10,526 nucleotides of DNA from DAOPYE01 sp035352715. Its GTDB lineage: Bacteria; Acidobacteriota; Holophagae; Holophagales; Holophagaceae. The translations under genes were made by a program, and so were the position numbers. This document shows positions 1 through 5,962 of the stretch, piece after piece. The stretch is from positions 1-10,526 of the forward strand of contig DAOPYE010000089.1 of NCBI GenBank assembly GCA_035352715.1, written 5' to 3'. The first letter of the stretch is position 1. Each line of letters begins with the position of its first letter. The notes beneath the pieces are model-generated. The model saw nothing but the letters and a program-made list of their open reading frames with translations, ran no database searches and was not told where the DNA came from.

Positions 1-215
1 GCAAGGATCTGCTGGAATCCCTGCTGCTGGATCCCGTCGCCGAGTTCAGGCTCTTCCTGGGCTACGCCGGCTGGGGCCCGGGGCAGCTGGATATGGAGAT
101 CGACCAGGGCGGCTGGGCGCAGCTCCCCTTGAGCCCCGAATGGCTGTTCCCCACGGAGCACAAGGGACTCTGGCAGCGGGCCATCCAGGCGCTCTCGGAG
201 GAAGGTTCTGAGTGA
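1..215 (+). CDS. yqgE: YqgE/AlgH family protein, C-terminal 70 residues (5' end outside window)
   Basis: The reading frame enters from the left edge (first full codon at position 3) and ends at TGA 213-215. The visible part contains the block FLGYAGWGPGQLDMEI, matching the conserved GYAGW..GQLE.E signature of the YqgE/AlgH (UPF0301) family. It is followed by a typical C-terminal section with a Trp-rich stretch (GGWAQLPLSPEWLF) and a final helix. The family's biochemical role is unsettled; AlgH was first described in Pseudomonas as affecting alginate regulation. The stop codon overlaps the GTG start of the next gene as GTGA, so the two are probably co-transcribed and translationally coupled. 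The start, promoter and N-terminal half cannot be seen. The family call rests on recognising the motif. Confidence 0.85.
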   Translation, partial: KDLLESLLLDPVAEFRLFLGYAGWGPGQLDMEIDQGGWAQLPLSPEWLFPTEHKGLWQRAIQALSEEGSE

Positions 216-874
216 ATCGCCCTTCGCCGACCCCAGCCTCCATCCCGGCCCCCGTCGTCGCCCCCCGTTTAGCCTTCGACCCTACGCTGGCGCTGAAGCA
301 TCTTCGGAAGGATCCCGCCCTCAAGGCGCTCATTCGCCGCTGCGGTCCCTTCGCGCTGGAGCCAAGCGCATGCCCCAGCCCGTTTCAGGCGCTCGCGGAA
401 TCCATCACCAGCCAGCAGCTCAACGCCCGGGCCGCCGCGAGCATCTTCCGGCGGTTCCTGGCCCTCTTCCCCGCGCCGCTATCACCCGCCTCCGTCCTGG
501 GCGCATCCGACGAAACGCTTCGCAGCGCAGGGCTTTCGCGCGCCAAGGCGGCTTCCATCCGCGATCTGGCCCAGAAGGTCGAAACCGGCGAGGTGCCGGA
601 TTGGGACCATCTGCGGGGCATGGAGGACGAGGCCATCATCGAGCATTTGACGAAGATCCGTGGCATCGGGCGCTGGACCGTTGAGATGCTGCTGATCTTC
701 CGCCTGGGCAGACCCGACGTGTGGCCCGTGGATGATTTCGCCATCCGCAAAGCCTATGGACAGTTGCTGGGCGAAACCGAGCCCACCCCCAAAGCCATGC
801 GGGCCCACGCGGAGGGCTGGCGCCCCTACCGCAGCGTTGTCGCCTGGTACCTCTGGAGAAGCCTCGATAACTGA
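212..874 (+). CDS. DNA-3-methyladenine glycosylase (AlkA-type, HhH-GPD superfamily)
   Basis: This 220-residue protein is a predicted cytoplasmic base-excision repair enzyme that removes alkylated purines such as 3-methyladenine. The N-terminal half has the family block ALAESITSQQLNARAA (residues 60-75). The helix-hairpin-helix with its Gly-rich hairpin is LTKIRGIGRWTVEML (146-160), and WPVDDFAIRKAY follows (171-182). By alignment with E. coli AlkA (Asp238 in LPDD), the catalytic Asp should be the second D, D175. It lacks AlkA's extra N-terminal domain and resembles the short bacterial and yeast Mag-like enzymes. The GTG start at 212 is supported by GGAGGAAGG at 197-205, 6 bases upstream, and by its 4-base overlap with the yqgE stop. 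It is not an Ada-type fusion. The reading ends 26 bases before a strong terminator. Confidence 0.9.
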   Translation: MNRPSPTPASIPAPVVAPRLAFDPTLALKHLRKDPALKALIRRCGPFALEPSACPSPFQALAESITSQQLNARAAASIFRRFLALFPAPLSPASVLGASDETLRSAGLSRAKAASIRDLAQKVETGEVPDWDHLRGMEDEAIIEHLTKIRGIGRWTVEMLLIFRLGRPDVWPVDDFAIRKAYGQLLGETEPTPKAMRAHAEGWRPYRSVVAWYLWRSLDN

Positions 875-900
875 AGGGATCAGGTGTAAAAAAAACAGTG

Positions 901-929
901 ACGACCCATTGCGATGGGTCGTTTTTTTT
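901..929 (+). terminator. Intrinsic terminator after the glycosylase gene
   Basis: A perfect 9-bp stem (ACGACCCAT 901-909, ATGGGTCGT 914-922) closes a TGCG loop and runs into eight T residues (922-929). Eight A residues at 888-895 lie just before the stem, so it could also act in the other direction, although no - strand gene lies beside it. It separates the yqgE-glycosylase pair from the next gene. Confidence 0.93.
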
Positions 930-964
930 ATATCTTTTTCTAAACCGGACATCGCATCGAACCG

Positions 965-1011
965 ATGGGTAGTTTTGCATCGTCACCCGTCCCGGTTCAG
1001 CAACCACCCAT
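965..1011 (+). promoter_or_regulatory. Possible leader hairpin upstream of the 108-residue protein gene
   Basis: ATGGGTAGTT (965-974) can pair with AACCACCCAT (1002-1011), leaving one A-C mismatch and a 27-base loop. The stem ends 10 bases before the SD (1022-1028). The same ATGGGT/ACCCAT words make up the terminator stem just upstream (904-909, 914-919), so alternative pairings are possible. I see no good -35/-10 pair between 930 and 1031. This is structure by eye only. Confidence 0.3.
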
Positions 1012-1031
1012 TCATTTATGCAGGAGGATCC

Positions 1032-1358
1032 ATGTTGCAGACGGCCTGCCAGCCCTCAACGCTGCCAATGACGTTCTCGATGACTGCCAACGTCGTTTGC
1101 CTGGACGAAGTCCTCTCCTCCTACCAGAGCCCCTTCCGGGCCGCGATCCGCGAAGCGCTGGCCTGGGAAGATTTCGAGTTCACGCAGGGCATTCCCAATC
1201 TCCAGCTGGCGCGCGAGATCCTGGTTTCCATTGGCTGCCAAAGCGATTTCGGGGATACCCAGGCCTGGAACTCCTTCCGTCGCTTCCTGGAATGGGCGGA
1301 CCGCCAGGGCGTGCTGGTGAACCTGGATCACCGACCCGGGGCCTACTCCGTCCATTAG
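1032..1358 (+). CDS. Hypothetical protein, 108 residues
   Basis: I do not recognise a family. ATG 1032 is preceded by a strong SD, AGGAGGA at 1022-1028, 3 bases upstream; Met13 and Met17 are in frame but have no SD. The protein has no signal peptide or membrane segment. Its first 25 residues are Thr/Ser/Cys-rich, followed by predicted helical stretches (SPFRAAIREALAWEDFEF; AWNSFRRFLEWADRQG). The end, VLVNLDHRPGAYSV, could form a beta hairpin. A helix followed by a hairpin is how winged-helix domains often end, but this is only a shape argument. It stands alone between two hairpins (901-929 and 1380-1402), so it is probably monocistronic. Codon use matches its neighbours, and the SD is the main support that it is a real gene. 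Confidence 0.72.
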   Translation: MLQTACQPSTLPMTFSMTANVVCLDEVLSSYQSPFRAAIREALAWEDFEFTQGIPNLQLAREILVSIGCQSDFGDTQAWNSFRRFLEWADRQGVLVNLDHRPGAYSVH

Positions 1359-1379
1359 GAACCCTCTCGATCCGCGTTC

Positions 1380-1402
1380 AAGGGCCGGGCGATCCGGCCC
1401 TT
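1380..1402 (+). terminator. Probable terminator hairpin after the 108-residue protein gene
   Basis: A perfect 9-bp stem, AAGGGCCGG (1380-1388) with CCGGCCCTT (1394-1402), encloses a GCGAT loop 21 bases after the stop codon. The downstream sequence is only moderately T-rich (GCTCGTTCCT), so termination may be weak or Rho-assisted. The rest of 1359-1508 shows nothing else convincing, apart from an 11-base direct repeat, GAACCCTCTCG, at 1359-1369 and 1446-1456. Confidence 0.5.
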
Positions 1403-1508
1403 GCTCGTTCCTGGAGGAAGCCGAAGGGTGGCATGCGTCACCAAAGAACCCTCTCGGGCGACCCGTTGGGGGACAATGGGATCCGGCGTTGCCCGCGCAA
1501 GAGGATCC

Positions 1509-3287
1509 ATGACCCGCATCGACCCCCATTCCTATTACGACGACAGCCAGCCCAAGACCCGCGCCTGGCACCTGCGCCTGCGCGTGGATTTCGAGCGCAA
1601 GGTCCTGGATGGCGAGGCCACCCTGCTCTTCCGTAGGCACACGGAGGGCACCCTGGATCTGGACACCCGCGGCCTCACCATCCATCGCGTCTATGTCACC
1701 GCCAACGCCGAGGTGCTGCCCTTCGAGTTGGGCCCGGAAGACCCAATCCTGGGCCGCCGCCTGCGGGTGGTGCTGCCGCCAGACACCATGGGCCTCACCA
1801 TCGCCTACGAGACGAGCCCCGACGCCTCGGGCCTGCAGTGGCTGAACCCCGCGCAGACCGAGGGCAAGCAGCACCCCTTCCTGTTTAGCCAATGCCAGGC
1901 CATCCACGCCCGCAGCCTGCTGCCCTGCCAGGACTGCGCGGTGGTGCGGGTGCCCTACGACGCCCAGGTGCTGGTGCCCGATCCCCTCTCGGCCGTCATG
2001 AGCGCGAACCTTCAGGCCGTGCTGCCCGCCTTCCCCGGCTGGCGGATGTTCAAGTTCAAGATGCCCCAGCGCATCCCGCCCTACCTGTTCGCCCTGGCGG
2101 TCGGCGAGCTGGAAAGCCGCGATCTGAGCGCGCGCAGCCGCGTCTGGGCGGAACCGGGCACCGTGGACCGGGCCGCCTGGGAGTTCGCCGAGGTGGAATC
2201 CATGATCCAGGCGGCGGAGGGCTTGTTCGGCCCCTACGACTGGGACCGCTTCGACCTCCTGGTGCTTCCGCCCTCCTTCCCCTACGGCGGCATGGAAAAT
2301 CCGCGGATGACGTTCCTGACGCCCACCCTGCTCTCTGGTGACCGCAGCCTGGTGGATGTGGTGGCCCATGAACTGGCCCATAGCTGGACGGGCAACCTAG
2401 TGACCAACGCCACGGCAGAACACTTCTGGCTGAACGAAGGCTTCACGGTCTGGGCCGAACGCCGCATCCTGCGCGCCCTGCACGGACCCGAAGCGGAAGC
2501 GCTGGGCTGGGCCATCGGCGAGCGCGATCTGGCGGAATCGCTCAAGCGCTTCAGCCAGCATTCCGAACTCACCCGGCTGCGCACCCACCTGGAAGGCATC
2601 GACCCCGACGAAGCCTTCAGCAACATCCCCTACGAAAAGGGCGCCCGCCTGGTGCGCGCGCTCGAACTGGCCGCCGGACCCGAGGCCTTCGAGAGCTTCC
2701 TGCGCGCCTACATGACCCACTTCCGGTTCACGTCCATCACCACCGAGCAGTTCTGCGCTTTCGTGGAAGAACAGCTCCCCAGCCTGCTGGACCAGGTGAA
2801 CGCCAAGGCCTGGCTGGATGGCGAGGGCCTGCCCGCCAACGCGCCGACCTTCCATTCCGAGCGCCTGGAAACCCTGACCGCCATGGGAACGGCCTGGGCG
2901 AAGGGCGAACGGCCCGAACCCGCCGCCATGGCGGCCTGGGACCCCAAGGAACTGTTGATCTTCCTCCAGCACCTGCCCCGCGAACTCAGCACCCAGGATT
3001 GCGCCTGGCTGGACGAGCAGCTCCAGCTCACCTCGCGCGGGAATCACGAGATCCTGGTGGAGTGGCTGTCCATCGCCGCCGCCAGCGATTACGAGCCAGC
3101 CTTCCCCAAGCTGCGGGAAGTCCTGGGCCGCGTGGGCCGCATGAAATACCTGCGCCCCCTCTACGCCGCCCTGGGCCGCCATCCCCGCACCCAAGCCCTG
3201 GCCAGGGAGGTCTTCGAATCCGCCGCGCCCGGCTATCACAGCCTTTCCCGCCGCGTGGCGCAAGGCGTGATGGAGAGCTGGAACTGA
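1509..3287 (+). CDS. M1 family aminopeptidase, leukotriene A4 hydrolase/aminopeptidase B type
   Basis: This 592-residue zinc metallopeptidase is predicted to remove N-terminal residues from peptides in the cytoplasm; there is no signal peptide. An M1 N-terminal beta domain includes SQCQAIHARSLLPCQD (127-142). The catalytic domain carries the exopeptidase motif YGGMEN (259-264, E263 binding the free amino terminus). The zinc site is HELAH (287-291) plus E310, spaced HExxH-18-E, and Y375 in IPYEKG is the likely transition-state Tyr. The C-terminal helical domain ends with GRMKYLRPLY; R544 and K546 match human LTA4H R563 and K565, which bind the substrate carboxylate. D367 matches human D375, while human Y378 is F370 here. 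Length is close to human LTA4H (611). ATG 1509 follows AGAGGA at 1499-1504; an upstream CTG or TTG would add unrelated residues. Aminopeptidase activity is likely; epoxide hydrolysis is not implied. Confidence 0.93.
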   Translation: MTRIDPHSYYDDSQPKTRAWHLRLRVDFERKVLDGEATLLFRRHTEGTLDLDTRGLTIHRVYVTANAEVLPFELGPEDPILGRRLRVVLPPDTMGLTIAYETSPDASGLQWLNPAQTEGKQHPFLFSQCQAIHARSLLPCQDCAVVRVPYDAQVLVPDPLSAVMSANLQAVLPAFPGWRMFKFKMPQRIPPYLFALAVGELESRDLSARSRVWAEPGTVDRAAWEFAEVESMIQAAEGLFGPYDWDRFDLLVLPPSFPYGGMENPRMTFLTPTLLSGDRSLVDVVAHELAHSWTGNLVTNATAEHFWLNEGFTVWAERRILRALHGPEAEALGWAIGERDLAESLKRFSQHSELTRLRTHLEGIDPDEAFSNIPYEKGARLVRALELAAGPEAFESFLRAYMTHFRFTSITTEQFCAFVEEQLPSLLDQVNAKAWLDGEGLPANAPTFHSERLETLTAMGTAWAKGERPEPAAMAAWDPKELLIFLQHLPRELSTQDCAWLDEQLQLTSRGNHEILVEWLSIAAASDYEPAFPKLREVLGRVGRMKYLRPLYAALGRHPRTQALAREVFESAAPGYHSLSRRVAQGVMESWN

Positions 3288-3303
3288 AGCCCCTATTAAG
3301 AGA

Positions 3304-3337
3304 CGCGCCTCTCGGATGCCTTCAGCCGAGAGGCGCG
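3304..3337. terminator. Shared hairpin between convergent aminopeptidase and aat genes
   Basis: CGCGCCTCTCGG (3304-3315) and CCGAGAGGCGCG (3326-3337) form a perfect 12-bp stem with a 10-base loop. The loop contains the aat stop codon (TCA on this strand at 3322-3324), and the right arm encodes the last aat codons. Reading leftward, the stem is followed by TCTCTTAAT, a modest T-rich tail suited to ending the aat transcript. Rightward there is no T tract, so for the aminopeptidase it may only protect the 3' end or slow polymerase. Confidence 0.6.
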
Positions 3338-4062
3338 GCGGCTTCGGCCGCAGAAAGGGCAGCCCACGCCGCAGCCCAGGTCGCTCCCGGTTGGTTGACG
3401 GGAGGAACGGGACCATCGTTGGCCTGTCCAAGCCGATCCAGGAACTCCGATCGCGGAAGGATCTCGGCGCCCAGATGGGTAAGGTTATCGTTCGGCACCT
3501 GGCCATCGATGAACTGGAAGCCCTGGTGCCAGACGAAGGCGCACAGGGCGGCGAAGGCGGCGCGCGAGGCGTAGTCCACGCGCGAGAACATGCTCTCGCC
3601 GAAAAAGGCCGCCCCCAGCGAGACGCCGTAAAGTCCACCCACCAGTTCGCCGGCCTTGAAGGTCTCGAAGGAATGGGCGAAGCCTGTTTGGTGCAGGGCC
3701 AGGTAGGCTTCGCGCATGGCGGGGGTGATCCAGGTGCCGGGCTGGTTTGCCCTTGGGATCTCGGCGCAGCCGTGGATCACGTCCGCAAAGCAGGTGTCCA
3801 CGCGGATCTCGAAGCCGCAATGCCGAAGCGCACGGCGCGTCCGCCGGGACAGGTGCTCCTGCCCCGGCAGGAACAGCGCGCGCTGGGGCGGCGACCACCA
3901 GAGGATGGGCTCCTCGGCCCCGAACCAGGGGAAGATGCCCAGGCGATAGGCATTCAGCAGCCGGGCCGGGGAGAGATCCCCGCCAACCGCCAGGAGGCCA
4001 TCCGGCTCGGCAGCTTCCGGATCCGGAAAGATCGGCACCGCCCCCAGGCGGTAGATGGTCAT
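3322..4062 (-). CDS. aat: Leucyl/phenylalanyl-tRNA--protein transferase
   Basis: Aat transfers Leu or Phe from aminoacyl-tRNA to proteins with N-terminal Arg or Lys, creating N-degrons recognised by ClpS and degraded by ClpAP in the cytoplasm. The 246-residue protein has the family blocks in order: DGLLAVGGDLSPARLLNAYR (21-40), GIFPWF (42-47), LWWSP (54-58), GTWITPAMREAY (109-120), LVGGLYGVSLGAAFFGESMFSR (about 140-161) and FIDGQVPND (184-192). E156, D186 and Q188 are all present, at the same numbering as the E. coli active-site residues. The usual IDCQ motif is IDGQ here, and E. coli's NDH is NDN. The length matches the family (about 234 in E. coli). ATG 4060-4062 is preceded by GAGG 6 bases upstream, a moderate SD. 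The gene is 47 bases downstream of the esterase gene with no clear terminator between, and converges on the M1 aminopeptidase. Confidence 0.95.
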   Translation of the reverse strand: MTIYRLGAVPIFPDPEAAEPDGLLAVGGDLSPARLLNAYRLGIFPWFGAEEPILWWSPPQRALFLPGQEHLSRRTRRALRHCGFEIRVDTCFADVIHGCAEIPRANQPGTWITPAMREAYLALHQTGFAHSFETFKAGELVGGLYGVSLGAAFFGESMFSRVDYASRAAFAALCAFVWHQGFQFIDGQVPNDNLTHLGAEILPRSEFLDRLGQANDGPVPPVNQPGATWAAAWAALSAAEAAAPLG

Positions 4063-4109
4063 ATCGGCCTCATCCCGTCGTGAAGCGGCGCCACGTGCCC
4101 GGACGCCTG

Positions 4110-5285
4110 TCAGCGCATGGAAGAGGATGACGCAATCGCCTTGGTCCTCACGGCCCAGGGTTGCATGAAGTCCTGCCAGGTCAGCCAGGCCACCAGTTCG
4201 TCGGCCATGGCGCGGTTATCGGGAACGCGGGGATGCGTCGTGGACCAATGCCCGAAGACGAAGTGGCTGATGCGAGGATCTCCCGCTTCCAGCTTGGAGA
4301 CGACCGTCTCCCAGGCCCGGCACAGATCGGTGTTCGTGGCCCCTCCGCTCATGCCGCCGCGCAGCAGCACGATGTGCGCGGACGGACGCTGCCTGCGCAT
4401 GGCCTTGACCAGATCCACATAGCGGTCCACGAAGTCAACCGGGAAAGGCTGCTTCTGGCTTCGGCTGAAGGAGGCGTCGTTCTCGCCCAGGTTCACAAAC
4501 ACGACATCCGGTGTCCAACTCAGATCCGCTTTCGCGGCCGCGAGATGCGCCAGCGACGTTTTGGAATCCCCGGTCCATGGCGACGTGACGCGGGGATAGA
4601 GCCTGTCCCACACCTGATCGGCGGTGACATCCACATAACCCATGCAGATGCCCATGCCGCTAACCGAGATGTTGCGGTGATCCGCCTGGAACGCCGCAGC
4701 GGTCATCGCCGCCCAGCCCTTCGCCGCGTTGTGGCTGGTGCGGTTGTCCCACTGGTCCAGCTCGCCATCCTCGCTGCAGGCTCCGGCGGTGATGGAATCG
4801 CCGAGGAACTCCATCTTCAGCTTGTACGCGGGTTCTGCGGCGGCAAACACGCGAGCCCCGGCCTGAAGGACGATCCCACGGAATCGGGCCGCCCCCACAT
4901 AGGCCTCGGTGCGTTTGAAAAGCCGCATCCGGTGCCGGCCGGCGCCCAGGGGCAGGAAATGGATCCAGCGCGTGTCCGAACCCTCCTGGATGGGAACGAC
5001 ATGGTTCACGCCATCGATCCACACATCAAATGCGTTCTGGCCGTGCAGTTCGTCGAACACGAGCGCCAGTTGTTCGCCTTCGAAGTCCACGCTGACGCGG
5101 CTGCCCTGCCAGATGATCACGGGCGCATCCTTGACGGACGCGTCAATGCGCCCTTCGTAGCGGAACTCGGGCGCGTCCGCCTTCACCATGATCGGCTTGC
5201 TGGATTCCGCCGGGGCCGCCACCAGCGAGATTCCCAACCCGGCCACCATCGCGGATAAACAGATGTCACGTATGAACACCTTCAT
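4110..5285 (-). CDS. Secreted CE2-type SGNH esterase (acetyl-ester hydrolase family)
   Basis: This 391-residue protein is a probable extracytoplasmic esterase that removes acetyl groups from polysaccharides, judged by architecture. A signal peptide (about residues 1-26, cleavage near LVAAPA/ESS) has no lipobox. An N-terminal beta-sandwich-like region follows (about 36-145), with FDVWIDGVNHVV and WIHFLPLGAGRHRMRLFKRTE, typical of the CE2 jelly roll. The SGNH domain has block I FLGDSITAG (160-168, nucleophile S164), SGMGI with oxyanion Gly210, block III NLGEND (265-270, N269) and block V HPRVPDNRAMADEL (catalytic H351). The position three residues before His is S348, not the usual Asp. AAGGAG (5286-5291) touches the ATG at 5283-5285 with no spacing, so GTG 5277-5279 (codon 3), with 6-base spacing, may be the true start. 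TAA blocks any start further upstream. Other SGNH esterases remain possible. Confidence 0.85.
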   Translation of the reverse strand: MKVFIRDICLSAMVAGLGISLVAAPAESSKPIMVKADAPEFRYEGRIDASVKDAPVIIWQGSRVSVDFEGEQLALVFDELHGQNAFDVWIDGVNHVVPIQEGSDTRWIHFLPLGAGRHRMRLFKRTEAYVGAARFRGIVLQAGARVFAAAEPAYKLKMEFLGDSITAGACSEDGELDQWDNRTSHNAAKGWAAMTAAAFQADHRNISVSGMGICMGYVDVTADQVWDRLYPRVTSPWTGDSKTSLAHLAAAKADLSWTPDVVFVNLGENDASFSRSQKQPFPVDFVDRYVDLVKAMRRQRPSAHIVLLRGGMSGGATNTDLCRAWETVVSKLEAGDPRISHFVFGHWSTTHPRVPDNRAMADELVAWLTWQDFMQPWAVRTKAIASSSSMR

Positions 5286-5291
5286 CTCCTT
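5277..5291 (-). promoter_or_regulatory. RBS that questions the esterase start
   Basis: Read on the - strand, AAGGAG (5291-5286) is followed directly by ATG (5285-5283), then AAG, then GTG (5279-5277). Zero spacing is poor for ATG, while GTG has a standard 6-base spacing. Both starts keep the signal peptide; the choice changes only two residues. Confidence 0.55.
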
Positions 5292-5332
5292 GCTGCCTTA
5301 GCAGTCAAATCCTTGCTGCGTTTGCAGTCATA
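5287..5332. repeat. Two tandem 23-base repeats, each with a CTGC-N4-GCAG dyad
   Basis: TCCTTGCTGCCTTAGCAGTCA starts at 5287 and TCCTTGCTGCGTTTGCAGTCA at 5310, identical except at two positions, both inside the 4-base centre of the dyad. The CTGC and GCAG arms are kept in both copies (5293-5304 and 5316-5327). The left copy overlaps the esterase SD. This looks like a double operator for a dimeric repressor, or two small stem-loops in the leader. It fills most of the 63-base gap between the esterase and YbjN-like genes. Confidence 0.6.
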
Positions 5333-5348
5333 AGCATAGCGCCCGACG

Positions 5349-5906
5349 TCAGTCCTCCAGCGCGTCGAGGTCATCGCCATCAACATTGTCCGCCGCATCA
5401 TCCCCCGCATCGCCAGACGCGTCGCCATGGGTTCCCATGTGCTGGATGAAATCATCCACCGCGCCCTGAATCATCTCCAGGGCCCGCGGCAGCAGCGGCT
5501 TGAAATCCGCCGGATCCTTCAGCAGCAGCTCCACCGAAGCCCAGGTGTCGCCCTGCTGGGAATAGACCTTCACCACCTTGTTGTCGCTGTTCACCGCATC
5601 GGCGGCGGCCAGGGCCTGTTCGCGCTCGCCGGGGGCCTCATGCTTCCAGAAATTTGGAAACACGAGCCGGAAATACCGAGGATCATCCTCCGTGACCTGG
5701 ATGAAGTAATTGCCCTTCCCTTTCTGGAATTCCACATCGCCGTCCGCGTCCAAGCTGGGCGCATAGCCCACCTGCTTCAGTCCGGCCAGGTAGAGATTCT
5801 GAAGCTGCTTCCGGGAGTAACCCGTCTTGTCAGCCGCCGTCAGGGACACGGCTCCGAAGAGCAACAGCACTGATAGCCATAGGGCGGATCGTCTGGAAGC
5901 GGTCAT
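5349..5906 (-). CDS. Exported YbjN-domain protein with acidic tail
   Basis: This 185-residue protein resembles the YbjN family (type III secretion chaperone-like fold). Conserved-looking positions include LKQVGYAPSLDADGDVEFQ (43-61), NYFIQVTEDDPRYFRLVFPNFW (about 66-87), AADAVNSDNKVVKVY (101-115) and ASVELLLKDPADFK (123-136). The function is not defined; E. coli YbjN is linked to stress and motility regulation. Unlike E. coli YbjN, this one begins with a clear signal peptide (RRSALWLSVLLLFGAVSLTA, cleavage near residue 24-25). It ends in a 25-residue tail made mostly of Asp, Ala and Gly (161-185). I chose ATG 5904-5906, which has GGAG 9 bases upstream. A GTG at 5928-5930 or the ATG at 5913-5915, which abuts the SD, would add up to 8 residues. 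The gene lies 56 bases after the DinB gene and 63 before the esterase. Confidence 0.78.
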   Translation of the reverse strand: MTASRRSALWLSVLLLFGAVSLTAADKTGYSRKQLQNLYLAGLKQVGYAPSLDADGDVEFQKGKGNYFIQVTEDDPRYFRLVFPNFWKHEAPGEREQALAAADAVNSDNKVVKVYSQQGDTWASVELLLKDPADFKPLLPRALEMIQGAVDDFIQHMGTHGDASGDAGDDAADNVDGDDLDALED

Positions 5907-5919
5907 GTGGCTCATCTCC
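5904..5919 (-). promoter_or_regulatory. RBS deciding the YbjN-like start
   Basis: On the - strand, GGAG (5919-5916) directly abuts one in-frame ATG (5915-5913) and lies 9 bases before a second (5906-5904). The spacing favours the second, which also gives a compact Arg-Arg-containing signal peptide start. Confidence 0.55.
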
Positions 5920-5933
5920 GGGTAGAACACCTA

Positions 5934-5954
5934 GGCCATTCTGAGCGCATGGCC
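5934..5954 (-). terminator. Small hairpin between DinB and YbjN-like genes
   Basis: GGCCAT (5934-5939) and ATGGCC (5949-5954) make a 6-bp stem with a 9-base loop just after the DinB stop codon. On the - strand it is followed by TAGGTGTTCT, with no real T tract. It is at best a weak terminator or attenuator, so read-through into the YbjN-like gene is plausible. Confidence 0.3.
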
Positions 5955-5962
5955 GACGGTTT

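Noticed and set aside
732..1031. 100-residue upstream extension of the 108-residue protein
   Set aside because: It runs through the glycosylase gene in another frame and across the terminator; the strong SD at 1022-1028 supports ATG 1032.
1359..1456. 11-base direct repeat GAACCCTCTCG (1359-1369 and 1446-1456) as a possible transposon footprint or attachment site
   Set aside because: Too short, with no recombinase, inverted ends or composition change between the copies.
1056..2381. Long open frame on the - strand opposite the M1 aminopeptidase gene
   Set aside because: It is rich in Gly/His/Gln/Ala with no recognisable domain, lies opposite a confidently identified gene, and arises from GC-rich codon bias.
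2397..3638. 413-codon - strand frame upstream-overlapping aat and the aminopeptidase 3' half
   Set aside because: No domain, odd composition, and it conflicts with two well-supported genes.
4161..5258. Long + strand frame opposite the CE2-type esterase
   Set aside because: Arg/His/Gly-rich shadow of the esterase gene with no motif and no SD.
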